From NCBI RefSeq assembly GCF_018294505.1, contig NC_057809.1, forward strand, positions 418,799,485-418,863,484: a DNA stretch of 64,000 nucleotides, given 5' to 3'. Positions 11,473 through 21,600 of this stretch are shown in pieces (positions within the stretch are counted from its first letter, which is position 1; each line of letters begins with the position of its first letter). The position numbers and the translations under genes were made by a program. The DNA comes from Triticum aestivum. Its lineage: Eukaryota; Streptophyta; Magnoliopsida; Poales; Poaceae. The notes below the pieces were generated by a model. The model ran no database searches and had not been told where the DNA came from. It saw nothing but the letters and a program-made list of their open reading frames with translations.

Positions 11473-11841
11473 CCATCCCTATCCGCAAGGATGACGAAGT
11501 GCAAGTTGATTACAATCCTCTCACGGAGCTGCGCTACAAGTACAACGTCCGCTCCATCCCTATCCGCAAGGATGACGAGGTGCAGGTCAAACTGCAATCC
11601 TCTCACAGAGCTGCACTACAAGTACAATGTCCGCTCCATCCCTATCCTTAAGGATGATGAGGTGCAGGTCGACTGCAATCCTCTCACAGAGCTATGCTAC
11701 AAGTACAATGTCCGCTCCATCCCTATCCGCAAGGATGACGAGGTGCAGGTCGACCGCAACCCTCTCCTCGGAGCTGCGCCACAAATACAATGTGTGCTCC
11801 ATCCTTATCCGCAAGGATAGCGAGGTGCAGGTCGACTGGGG
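11473..11841 (+). repeat. 81-bp tandem array derived from ribosomal protein L26 coding sequence
   Basis: There are four full units (starting at 11,473, 11,554, 11,636 and 11,717; 81-82 bp) and a partial fifth from 11,799. In the right frame each unit reads as about 27 codons containing KYNVRSIPIRKDDEVQV, preceded by a segment such as LTELRY. This is the central LSxELRxKYNVRSIPIRKDDEVQV region of eukaryotic ribosomal protein L26, recognised from the protein family. The final unit (LSSELRHKYNVCS) looks nearest to plant RPL26. Units 2 and 4 each have one extra base, so the array has no continuous frame and is not a gene. It reads in the same sense as Tat-1. The inference is capture of a host mRNA or gene piece followed by tandem amplification. 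Confidence 0.85.
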
Positions 11842-12008
11842 TATCCCCTTCAGAGTTGCATTTAGAAGGAGAATCCAAGTGAAGAACAAGTTCTACTCGA
11901 AGATGAACGCAAGCATATGCAGAAGATAAACCAAGATCGGATAAAATCTCAAGAGTTTCAAAACGAAGATAAAAGTACTCAGGCATCAGGCCCGAAGGAG
12001 TTTAACGG
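11842..12008 (+). other. Spacer between RPL26-derived array and antisense gene
   Basis: About 170 bp without a recognisable gene or repeat. It holds the region just downstream of the antisense gene's stop codon and so probably its 3' untranslated region. Confidence 0.5.
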
Positions 12009-15000
12009 TTACAGAAACCACTCGGCATTCTGAGGCAAATTTAAGGCAAGTTTAAATCTCAAGTTTGTTCTTTCGGCAAGAGGAGGGCTTGCAGGCTCGA
12101 CGGATTCGTCCAAGTCAATTCCATCAGCGATCCGAGAGGCAGCAGCGATGAAAGTCTCCATGAAGGACTGGAAGTCATGCCTTTTGGTGTTGGCGACCTT
12201 GATCGCCACTAGCTTATCTTCGCGGGCTTCCTTGCAGTGGACTCTTACCAGCGACAGAGCCACGTCAGCACTGCATCAGGCAGAGGACTTCTTCCATTCT
12301 TGCACCCGACCGGGGACCTTGTTGAGTCGAGCCATCAGAGACACGAGATCATTTTGAAGCGTTGCCCTTGGCCAGAGTGATGAGTCGATGCGCGAAACTG
12401 CCACCTTCAGATGGCCAAGATAACTTGTAACGCTGCCAAAGCGGGATTCCAGTTGAAGCACATTCATGGCAGCCTCGTCACCGACTGGAGAAACGATAGG
12501 GTCCAAACCCGTCTCGATCCGTCCAGTCTCTTCTTCAAAGTTTTGGCAGAATTCTGCAGTCAAGGAGTTAGTGAGTTGACTGGACAAGACTAACTTACAA
12601 ACAGTAAAGCAGTCGGATTAAAAGGAGTACCTTCGAGCATAAGAAAGAGCTTCTTGGCGAGGGTTCCCAGGTAAGCTGCCAAGTCATTTCTCTTACGAGC
12701 CATGTCTTCTAGCTTCTCGTTTAGAGCCACCTTATCCTTCTTCAGATGAGTTGCCTCTCGGTTGGATTCAGTGAGAGAGGACTTTAGCTTCCTTACTTCC
12801 TCTTCCAGCGCTCCGACTGAAGCCAGCTTCTTGTCAGCAAGGGTAGTCTTCTCTTGAGCCTCCTTCTGCGTAGATGCAAGGTCCAAGTCCTTGTTTTCTA
12901 GAGCCAACCTCATTTTCTCTGCAAAATAAACATCAAACAAAAGATTGAAGGGGTAATTTAAAGGACGATCGACATGAGCAGCCGACAGGCCGTTACCTTC
13001 CATACCAGCAACTTCATCTTGAGCCTTCTTCAAATTTTGTCGGGCTAGCTCTAGGTCAAGATTGAGTTGCCTCTGCTTCTCCTCAAATTCGGCGAACTTA
13101 GAAATGAGAGTACAAGATTTCTGCAGAGAGTAAAAGACATATCAATCCACAAGATCAAAGATTATTTACTTCCGAGTGAATAAAACTTCAAAGTTTACTC
13201 AGACCCCAACCGACTGCCAGCAGTCGATTGCGGTCTTGGGGACTACACCCAGTGGGTGGACTTGGCATGCCCCCATTGGTTCAGTTTCCACTCGGCTGAT
13301 CCGCCCAGGTCGAGTAAAAAAAGAAGAAGAAGAAGTACTCAGACCCCGGCCGACTGCTAGCAGTCAACCGCGGTCTCGGGGACTACACCCAGTGGGTGCA
13401 CTTGGCGTGCCCCCACTGGTTCAGTTCCCACTCGGCCGGCTCGCCCAGACCGAGTGGAAGAAAGGAAAGAGAAAGAAGTGCTCAGACCCCAGCCGACTGC
13501 CAGCAGTCGACTGCGGTCTCGGGGACTACACCCAGTGGGTGCACTTGTCATGCCCCCACTGGTTCAGATCTCACTCGACCAGACCGAGTGGAAGAGTGCA
13601 AATACTAAAGACAACAAAACACCCAGTGGGTGTATAGATTCGAAGCAGACAACAAGAGATTGTTCGAAGGGAAATATTTAGGTAGCATATCCTAATAGAA
13701 CAAGTTCAGCCGGAAGTCAAGTTACCTGGACATTGGCTCGAAGAGCCGCGCTGGCGTCGTAAGCAGCCTGGCTATTGTCGTGAACCACCTTCATTCGCTC
13801 CATCATTACGCCAGCCTGACGGATAGCCTCTGCAGCGGCGTTTGACTGGCTTTCCGGAACATGATAGGTGGTGAAGAAGGGGACACACGGTCCAGGCGCA
13901 ACAGCTTGGAGCTCCGAGGCATGAGGTTGGATGGCCGAAGAAAACACTGGTACAGTCGACGGTGCGAGGCGTTCACTCAACACTGGGACAACAAAAGTTA
14001 CAGAGGCTCTACCTGCATCTTCGGGCTGTTGGACTATTGGTTCTGTCGCTAGTTCCGACTGAGATATCTTGCCAGCTGCCGCTTTCTGCTCCTTCTGGGC
14101 CTTGGTATCACGTCTTCATTGTCATCTGGAAGCTCAATAACATTGGGCGGGGCTGCAAAGAAATCAGTCAACCCCAAACGAATCACTAGAATTTTATCGA
14201 CCAAATAATCAAGAACAAGATCACGAGAATTGTACCTGGGTTGGAGGTAACCGTATCTTCCATCTCCTCGTCTCGGTACTGGTGGGTGGAAGTCCCAGAG
14301 GTGGCAGCACTACAAACATCAACATCCAGTCGGTCACGTTCGGTTACACAAGTCAGCCAAAGGATCAGGTCAGATTGTTACCCAGAGATAGTGGGAATGA
14401 CCACTTTGATTTTGGGCAAAGCCTTCAGCGGTTTGGAAGATGTGGCCTTTGGTGGTTTCGGCACTGGAGGCAGCGCGGTCTTGGGCTGCTTCAGTGCCTT
14501 CTCGGTCGGCACTGGAGAAGACGTCCGAGGGCGCTTTGAAGACTGCCCAGTTGGCGCGGCCACCAGGTCGGGGGTGCTTCTAGGTCATGAACGTGCTTGG
14601 ACCTTCTTTCTCTGCAAGGAGGCGAGTTGACCTCTTCTTCATCACTCAGATCGTCGCTCTCCTCGTCCTCCTCTACATCCGAGTGCCACTCGCCTCTCTC
14701 TCCTCCGCTCGCCTCTCCCTCGAGATCTTGCTCCTGCACTCCATTGGGCATTGAGTACATATCAACAAGAGCCTGAAAGACAATGAACAAAAGGAAGGCA
14801 ATCGACCGTCAACAAGATGTTACATGGTCAATCAAGAAAACACTCGACAATGCAGAATTGTACCTGTTCCGGCCGGCGCAAATGGTCGAATGGAACCACC
14901 CTCCTGGACCCCCGGGGGTTATCCTTGTTGCCGGTAATGCCTCTCAACCACTGCTCCACCGTGTCCTCACTGACATCCTCCGGGTGGATCCGAGTGGAAT

Positions 15001-15858
15001 CCTTGATTCCAGAATACATCCACATCGGATGGTCATGATCTTGGAGTGGTTGGATTCGTCGACTGAGGAAGACCTCCAGCAGGTCCATACCGGTCACTCC
15101 ATCGCGGACGAGTTGGACCACCCGCTCGACCAACACCTTCACCTGCGCCTTCTCCTCTGGGATCACTCTCAAGGTGGAGGGCTTCTCTACTCGGGCCATG
15201 GTAAAGGGGGGAGTCCAGTCGACTGACCCGGGGTCAGTTGGTCCTTGCAGTAGAACCAGGTCGACTGCCAACCCCGGAACGAGTCGGGAAGGATCATAGT
15301 TGGGAAAGTGCTCTTGTTCCTCATCTGAATTCCAAGGCCCCCGCACATCTGTATCACTTGCATCCTCTCATCACTTGGGTTGGCCTCCTTGACCGTCTGA
15401 GAACGACACGTGAATATGTGCTTGAAGAGACCCTAGTGTGGTCGACAACCCAGGAAGTTCTCGCACATGGACACGAAAGTGGCAAGGTACACGATGGTGT
15501 TCGGGGAAAAGTGGTGGAGTTGAGCCCCAAAGAAGTTTAGGAAACCTCAGAAAAAAGGATGGGCAGGCAAAGAAAACCCGCGGTCGACATGAGTGGCAAG
15601 GAGAATGCACTCACCCTCCTGCGGCTGCGGCTCGGTCTCGTTCCCCGGGAGCCACGCCGATTCGTGGGGGATCAGTCCCCCCTCAACCAAGTCATCAATA
15701 TCATCCTGGCTGATTGTCGAGCGGATCCAGTCACCTTGGATCCAGCCAGGCGGCAGGCCGGACCTCAACGAAGACCAGCCCTAGCTGGTCCTCTTCCCTT
15801 TCGCCTTCGCCATCGCTTTCTTCGCACGCTCCAACGCCACCGTCTTCTCCTTCCCCAT
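12009..15858 (-). pseudogene. Tat-1 antisense gene (aORF), six exons, putative gypsy-type transposon protein domain plus coiled coil
   Basis: I can trace six minus-strand exons with GT-AG introns: 15858-14864, 14772-14236, 14152-13726, 13120-12996, 12918-12631 and 12589-12009. Phases agree at each junction checked. The start MGKEKTVALERAKKAMAKAK leads to a conserved domain with DWIRSTISQDDIDDL, ESAWLPGNE and FVSMCENFLGC, resembling the Pfam 'putative gypsy type transposon' family (Transposase_28). An acidic exon and a Pro/Ala-rich exon follow. Exon 5 is a coiled coil (LEEEVRKLKSSLTESNRE), and the last exon contains LVRVHCKEARED. The copy is broken by stops after KGKRTS, after PAHPFF, in RPH-GLF and before the last block, and by frameshifts in exons 2 and 3. 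Antisense extra ORFs between pol and the 3' LTR are known in Tat-lineage elements. Their function is unknown. Confidence 0.8.
13199..13600 (-). repeat. 140-bp tandem repeat (three copies) inside intron 3 of the antisense gene
   Basis: The units start at 13,199, 13,339 and 13,482, the last incomplete, each opening with tcagacccc and containing cgactgccagcagtcgac-like palindromes and actacacccagtgggtg. They create an apparent plus-strand ORF across the array that has no domain. They lie in the intron between antisense exons 3 and 4, along with a further fragment of the motif near 13,620. Confidence 0.85.
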
Positions 15859-15976
15859 GGCAGCGGATCGAGTTCAAGAAGGGCGACGATGCCGAGAGCA
15901 GAGGCAGATGCGGTGGAGAAAATAGAGGAGGAAGGGGAACAATGAGAATGCACTGTGCGAAAATCCCCGTCCAACG

Positions 15977-15987
15977 CCTTATATGAG
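15977..15987 (-). promoter_or_regulatory. TATA-like box upstream of the Tat-1 antisense gene
   Basis: On the minus strand ctcatataagg lies about 120 bp upstream of the antisense ATG at 15,858, a plausible RNA polymerase II core promoter for the antisense transcript. The only evidence is the motif and its spacing. Confidence 0.5.
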
Positions 15988-15992
15988 GGCAT

Positions 15993-16389
15993 TTCCGAGT
16001 GGCTAACTTGTGGGCCCAGGCAATCCGATCAAATCCCGCAACAGTCGCGCATGCGATATGTGGCGAAAAAGGTGGAGCGGAGATCGAGGCGGCCTGCCTA
16101 ATCCGTCTCGATTACTGCGGCCTCCCCCGTCCGGCGCGCTTCCCAAAATTCGAATCCCGTGAAATCCACAGACAGGAGAGTAACCCGTCAGACGGAAGAT
16201 TTTTCCCATATCAACACTCGAAGCTCAACAATGAAAGTTCACTCGACAAAACCAAGAATGGATCAAGGCAACTAAACAAGCAGTTGAAGTCATCATGAAT
16301 GTTCATTCGACCTCTGGACAAGACATTTCCAAAGCACAAAAGCTGAATCAGAGAGGTTATCAACTCCTTCTCCACTCAGACCCTGAACC
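15993..16389 (+). other. Tat-1 region between antisense promoter and 3' LTR
   Basis: About 400 bp without a recognisable gene. It contains GC-rich sequence near 16,070-16,140 and several copies of the actcga motif common throughout Tat-1. Confidence 0.5.
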
Positions 16390-16402
16390 ATTCGGGGGCT
16401 AA
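16390..16402 (+). other. Polypurine tract region of Tat-1
   Basis: The sequence attcgggggctaa directly precedes the TGATGAGG start of the 3' LTR, the expected place for plus-strand priming. Confidence 0.65.
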
Positions 16403-16962
16403 TGATGAGGCTATGTACCTAGGGTAGGGTCATAGGCCTGACCTAGACACCTTACCCTAGGACATCACCCTAAAGCCAGAATCATTCAAAGGGTACCATC
16501 ATCCACTCGACCAGAGATGTTCCACTCGGAAGAATCAATGTCACTCGACCGTCGCAGAAGCCACTCGACGAGCAAAAGATCTAAAGCCACTCTGCACCAA
16601 CAACGGTCGAGCATTTACTTATAGGCTTAATTGTCATTTATAGCACTTAATGACTAGCATTACCAGTAATGTTCCTCTCTTAATGTACATTGAACCTGGT
16701 GTAATGGAGGGGAGCAGGGGTCCTGGCGCACTCTATATAAGCCACCCCCTCCTCTAGGACAAGGGTTCACATCTTTTGTAAACACACACACACACACACA
16801 CACATAATCCAGTCGACCGCCTCAGGGCACCGAGACGTAGGGCTGTTACTTCTTTCGAGAAGGGCCTGAACTCGTAAAACTCATGTGTACAACTACTCCA
16901 TAGCTAGGATCTTGCCTCCTCATACCTACCCCCATTCTACTGTCAGTCTTAGATCCACGACA
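16403..16962 (+). repeat. 3' LTR of Tat-1
   Basis: This is a segment of about 560 bp starting TGATGAGGCTATG and ending ATCCACGACA, preceded by a purine tract. A clear TATA box (ctctatataa, 16,731-16,740) follows a GC-rich stretch, and a (CA)n microsatellite lies at about 16,779-16,803. The matching 5' LTR is outside the window, so the boundaries rest on the TG...CA ends, the purine tract and the change to Tat-2 sequence afterwards. Confidence 0.82.
16731..16740 (+). promoter_or_regulatory. TATA box in Tat-1 3' LTR
   Basis: The box ctctatataa lies in the middle of the LTR, where the U3 core promoter belongs. Transcription from it would run right, through the rest of the LTR and into the B3-like ORF starting at 17,032 in the same orientation. 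Confidence 0.65.
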
Positions 16963-17031
16963 CCCGTCACCCATCACTTCATTCTCTCCTTTTGCTTCTT
17001 CTTCCTCGCTTCCTTGCTAGCAGCGACACTC

Positions 17032-17832
17032 ATGGCGCCGGTAAAAGAGGTTCTCGATCGCGGAAAAGGGGAAGGCCCGCCAGGAGGGGCCCGGCTCGCC
17101 ACCACCCAAGAGGGGGCGTGGTCGCCCGTGCAAGCACGCAGCGACCCCCACCATGGCCCCTTGCGGCAGTGGTGGCGCCCCCCTCGTGGCGGGAGTCGCC
17201 CTGGTCATGGCAGTCCCGTTGATGAAGTGAGGTGTGCCGTGGTTGCGCGGCCTTCTCGGCCGCGCTTCCATTCGTCGGAGGTGACGTCGGAGTTCATCGT
17301 GTGGTCGGAGAACCTGGCTGGCACCTGGCTTCAGCTCCCGCGGTTCTTTATCGGTGAACTGCCGTCCGCAGGTCCAGGCGATCTCTGGCTGCAGGCGGGC
17401 GGTTGCTGCAGCAGGGCTTTGTGGGTAGTGGTGGAAGTCTCCGCCGCGGGCAACGCGGCCTTGGCCCGCGACTGGCAGACGTTCGCCCACGCGCGTGGAC
17501 TGGGCAGGCGGTGTGTCCTCCACTTCAAGTATGATGGCGACGTGACCCTCTTCATGAGGGTATTTGGGGAAGATGGTCGCCGCGTCGGGTGCTGCCCCGA
17601 GGACAACGGCAGCGACGAGGTTCTCGGCCTTGGTGATGGTCGTGACGAGGAGGAAGGTGGCTTCGTCCTCGGCGCTGGCTGCGGCTCGTCCAGCTACGGT
17701 GGCTCCTCCTCCAGCAACAGCTCCAGCAGTGGTGGCTATGACCAGCCGCCACGCCAACGCGCCCGTTTCGTGGGAGGCGGCTGGTCGTCTCGTCACTGTG
17801 CTCCAGTGAAGCGTGAGGAGGGGTCTGGCTGA
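17032..17832 (+). CDS. B3-like domain protein encoded antisense within Tat-2
   Basis: An uninterrupted ORF of 266 residues starts at MAPVKEVLDRG. The central part has VWSENLAGTWLQLPRFF, DLWLQAGGCC, and LHFKYDGDVTLFMRVFGEDG. This matches the layout of a plant B3 DNA-binding domain in which buried LP..F, LHF and F.V.V.F strands recur. An acidic tail and a Ser/Gly-rich segment follow, ending in KREEGSG. B3 domains bind DNA in plant transcription factors, but whether this copy binds DNA is not known. It runs opposite to Tat-2 pol, downstream of integrase, the position of an antisense extra ORF. The first 75 residues are low-complexity and another start or an upstream exon is possible. Its natural promoter region is cut off by Tat-1, 70 bp upstream. 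Confidence 0.6.
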   Translation: MAPVKEVLDRGKGEGPPGGARLATTQEGAWSPVQARSDPHHGPLRQWWRPPRGGSRPGHGSPVDEVRCAVVARPSRPRFHSSEVTSEFIVWSENLAGTWLQLPRFFIGELPSAGPGDLWLQAGGCCSRALWVVVEVSAAGNAALARDWQTFAHARGLGRRCVLHFKYDGDVTLFMRVFGEDGRRVGCCPEDNGSDEVLGLGDGRDEEEGGFVLGAGCGSSSYGGSSSSNSSSSGGYDQPPRQRARFVGGGWSSRHCAPVKREEGSG

Positions 17833-18643
17833 GCTCGGGGAAGCGCCATGGGTCCGCCCTCGTGAACTGTTGTGGGGGCACGCGCCACTTTTTTTTCTCT
17901 TTCCTTCATGCATTTAAGAAGAAACAAGTATGGGCCCTGTGGGAGCGTGTAATGAACCGTAATTTCCGAGTTGCTATGTTGTGTGTATCGTCCCTGCGTC
18001 ATGTTGTGGTACCAACGTTTTATGTGGGCGTGTAGAGATAACTTAGCTTGATGTGCCTGAAGTAGTTTCTCCCTCGCGAGGCGCGCATTCCCCATTGCCT
18101 GGCGAGGCCTCCTTTGCTCGGAAGGCGTCTAGGAACTGCAAAAATTCGTTAGGAAACTCTTATTCTTCCGAATCCTGGTCGCAGGTGCCGCCGGCCATGA
18201 CCCAGCACTTCATATCGCGGTACCCGAGGGGCACAGATTGAGAGAGGTGTGCCAGCTTGCGGGCTCGGGCGAGGGTGCCTCGCGAAGAACAGGAAAAACG
18301 CTCATGAGGGCACCTCCACGAGGGCACCTGTCTAGCCCCCTCGCGAGGCATGCGAGGGTGAGCACAGACCAAAACAAAAATCCAAGGAACAACAGAGGAG
18401 AAGGCAATCGAACAAAGATGACAAAAAGGCCAGAATGCAAACTTCCATGAAGAAAAAGGGGCAAGCCAACTACAGAAAGCAAATGAAAAGCCGCGTCCGG
18501 CACCTAGTCTAGTCTTCTTGTCTTCTCACCAGCGCAGAGCTAAGTGCTGCCACTAAGACGTGGGAGGGAGCCCCCGAGGCCCAAGGGCGGCACTGCTGAG
18601 ACTCCAGGGCGTGTACAACCCAACTCATTATTACGTGAGAGTG
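17833..18643 (-). other. Tat-2 non-coding region between integrase and antisense ORF
   Basis: About 800 bp with no recognisable gene. It should hold the 3' ends of both the sense pol transcript and the antisense B3-like transcript. Palindromic cctcgcgagg-type motifs occur near 18,071, 18,271 and 18,345, the same motif as in the Tat-2 LTR. Two near-identical tandem copies of ttcacaggcacggggccttgc-like sequence lie at about 18,658-18,700, just inside the adjoining pol end. Confidence 0.55.
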
Positions 18644-21600
18644 TCACGAGCGGAGATCTTCACAGGCACGGGGCCTTGCTTCACAGGCACTGGGCCTTGC
18701 TTCATGGGTAGAACCTCCAGAGGTGCTAGATGTTCCAGGCATTCTGGGTGGGGATCCCATCCTGTGTCTCCAGGCGCGCGACGCTAGGCCTGGAGAAAGG
18801 GTGATCTTAAACGAGCCCTCCCACATGGGCGAGAGTTTGTGTAGCCCTTCCCTGGAGAGCACCCGCATCAGGACGAGATCGCCCACCTCGAGCGTCTTCG
18901 AGCGGACACTGCGATAGTGGTACCATCGCAGCGCCTGCTGGTACCTTGCCGCTCGGAGCGAGGCTTCACGGCGGCGTTCCTCCCCCAACACAACGTCCAC
19001 CCCCCGCATGGCGTCTTGTTGCGTCTCGTCGAACGCTAGGCCCCACGTGGAGCGATGCTTAACCTTGTGAGGGAGAACCGCTTCTGCTCCATAGACGAGG
19101 AAGAACGGGGTCTCGCCTGTTGGCTTGGTGGCGGTGGTGCGGATGGACCACAACACAGACTGGAGCTCGTCGTGCCAGCCCTTGCCGCAGGCCTCAAGCT
19201 TCTTCTTGAAGGTCCTGGTCTTGAGGCCCCTGAGGACCTCCGTGTTGGCACATTCGGCTTAACCGTTGCTCCTGGGGTGTGCCACCGAAGCGTAGCAGAT
19301 CTGTGTTCCAAGGTTAGCACAATATGCCTTGAAAAGATTGCTAGTGAACTGCAAGCCGTTGTCGGTAATGATGCGATTAGGGACCCCAAACTGGCTTACG
19401 ACACCCTTGATGAACTTGACCGCAGATCCGACCGGGATGGTGCAGATGACTTCTACCTCAGCCCATTTGGTGAACTTGTCAATGGCGACGTAGAGGTAGC
19501 GGTAGCCCCCAAGCGCTCGAGGGAATGGGCCTAAGATATCCAGCCCCCAGACTGCGAACGGCCATGAGAGCGGGATGGTCTGGAGGCCCCGAGCTGGCTG
19601 ATGGATCTGCTTGGCGTGGAATTGGCAGGCCTCGCAGGACTTCACCAGCTCAGTTGCGTCGTTGAGAGACGTAGGCCAGTAGAACCCGCTACGGAACGCC
19701 TTGCCGACGAGGATCCGTGATGAAGAGTGGTGCCCGCAGTCCCCGCCATGTATGTCGGCCAACAGCTCATTCCCCTGTCCCCTGGAGATGCATCGTAAGG
19801 TAACATCATTTAGCCGCTTCCTGTATAACTCACCATCCTGGATGCAGTATGCCGTAGCCTGTCGGGTCACGCGCTCCGCGTGCTCCTCCTTCTCTGGAAG
19901 CATCCCTTGCGTCAGGTATTCCTTGAACTCCTTGGTCCAGCACCCTTCCCGAGGCTCGAGCGCCAGGAGTAGGCGCGCTCCCGAGGTCGGGCCGTAGGCT
20001 GGGGCTCCCGAGGCAGGTGGTTGGGGGAGTTCCTCCCGAGGCGGCGCCGGCTCCGGGAGCGGAGGTGCTGCCGACGGCTTGAAGAGCCGCTCCTCAAAGA
20101 CGCCAGGCTCTTGGGGTTGTCACTTGGACGCCCTCTTGGCAATGTCGTTGGCCTCCTTGTTGGTGCCACGGGGTACGTGCTGCAGCTCTAGACCTAGGAA
20201 ATTCTTTTCCATTTTGCATACCTCCACGAGGTATGCCTCCATGTGTTCGTCCTTCGGCTCGTATACCTTGTTGGAGAAGTTGACGAGGAGCTGCGAGTCA
20301 CCCTTGATGGTGACGCGCTTCACCCCTAGGGCCACCGCGGCCTTGAGGCCGGCGATGAGGCCTTTGTACTCCGCAATGTTGTTGGAGACCTTCTCGCCCT
20401 GCTGGAAGCAGAGCTACACGGGGTAGTAGAGCTTGTCCTGAGTAGGCGAGATGAGCACTGCTCCAGCCCCCGCACCTTGGCGTGCGAACACGCCATCGAA
20501 ATACATGATCTAGCCATCTGGTGCTTCACTTCCTAGTGAGAGAGATCGGTCCTCGCCTGCTTCAAACCCCGGGGAGTCGGTCCATTCTGCCACGAAGTCG
20601 GCGAGCGCGGCCCCCTTGATGACCCTAGTTGTGCTGAACTCTAGTTGGAATGCTTGCAGCTTGATGTTCCATTCAGCGATTGTTCCAGCAGCATTAGGGC
20701 TCCTGAGTACCCTCTCCAACGGGTAGGCCGGTATGACCTTGATTGGGTGACCTTGGAAGTAGTGTCGCAACTTGCCTGAGGCCACCAGAAGCGCGAGCAA
20801 GAGCTTCTGAGGCATGGGGTATCGTGCACTTGCATCCCGCGGTACCATGCTGACGAAATACACCGGGTGCACGACGAGGGCAGGAACGTTGACGGATCTT
20901 GTGCCTGCCAGCAGTTGGGGCGTCTCCTGAGATGACGGGACCTCAAGAGCCCGATCGCGTGCTGGGGCCCCTGCCGGCCCGCGAATGCCGTCTTGCTGGG
21001 CCTGGTCGCCCGTTGGCCTTACTTCAGCCCTTGTAGTGCCCTCCGGGTCCTGCATCGCCTCGGCTGGTGACACGATGTGGCGCGGTAGCCCCCTGTCCTG
21101 GTGCTCCTCCCGGACCGCCACTAGAGCTGCGCTGGCCGAGTAGGGAGTGGTGGCAAGGTAAAGCACCAGGGGCTCGTGAGGGCGAGGCGTCACCATCACC
21201 GGAGGGCTGGTCAGGTATCTCTTGAGGTCTTGAAACGCTTGGTCGGCTTCTGGGGTCCACTCGAACGGGCCCTTCTTCTTCATCAGCTTGAAGAACGACA
21301 TGGCGCGTTCTCCCAGCTTGGAGATGAAGTGCCCCAGCGAGGTCACGCAGCCTGCAAGCTTCTGCATCTCCTTAAGAGTTTGCGGTGGGATCATGTCTTC
21401 TATCGTCTTGACCTTCTCTGGGTTGGCCTTGATCCCCCTGTGGGACACGAGGAAGCCCAGCAGCTTGCCGGAAGGGACACCGAACACACACTTCTCTGGG
21501 TTGAGCCGCAAGTCCACCTGGCGCAGGCTCGCAAAAGTCTCCTCCAGGTCCTGAATCAAAGTTCTTGCCTCCCGGGACTTCACCACAATGTCGTCGACGT

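Larger units (their letters stand above)
1..16962 (+). mobile_element. Tat-1: Ty3/Gypsy Tat-lineage LTR retrotransposon, 5' part outside the window, split by Athila-1
   Basis: The element enters from the left edge inside pol, is interrupted by Athila-1 at 139-8,552, and resumes with RNase H, integrase, two tandem arrays, a six-exon antisense gene, a polypurine tract and a 3' LTR (16,403-16,962). The Tat lineage is indicated by a second RNase H domain after the first, by the integrase type, and by the long 3' region with an antisense gene between pol and the 3' LTR. The 5' LTR, gag, protease and most of the reverse transcriptase lie before position 1. The body is degenerate, with several premature stops in pol. 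The family may be Fatima-like, but that name is a guess. Confidence 0.88.

Noticed and set aside
11491..11929. Plus-strand ORFs across the RPL26-derived array as a ribosomal protein gene
   Set aside because: Only about 27 codons of RPL26 are present per unit, extra bases break the frame between units, and the N- and C-terminal parts of the protein are missing.
13176..13681. Plus-strand ORFs of 70-153 codons
   Set aside because: They follow the 140-bp tandem repeat in an intron of the antisense gene and carry no domain.
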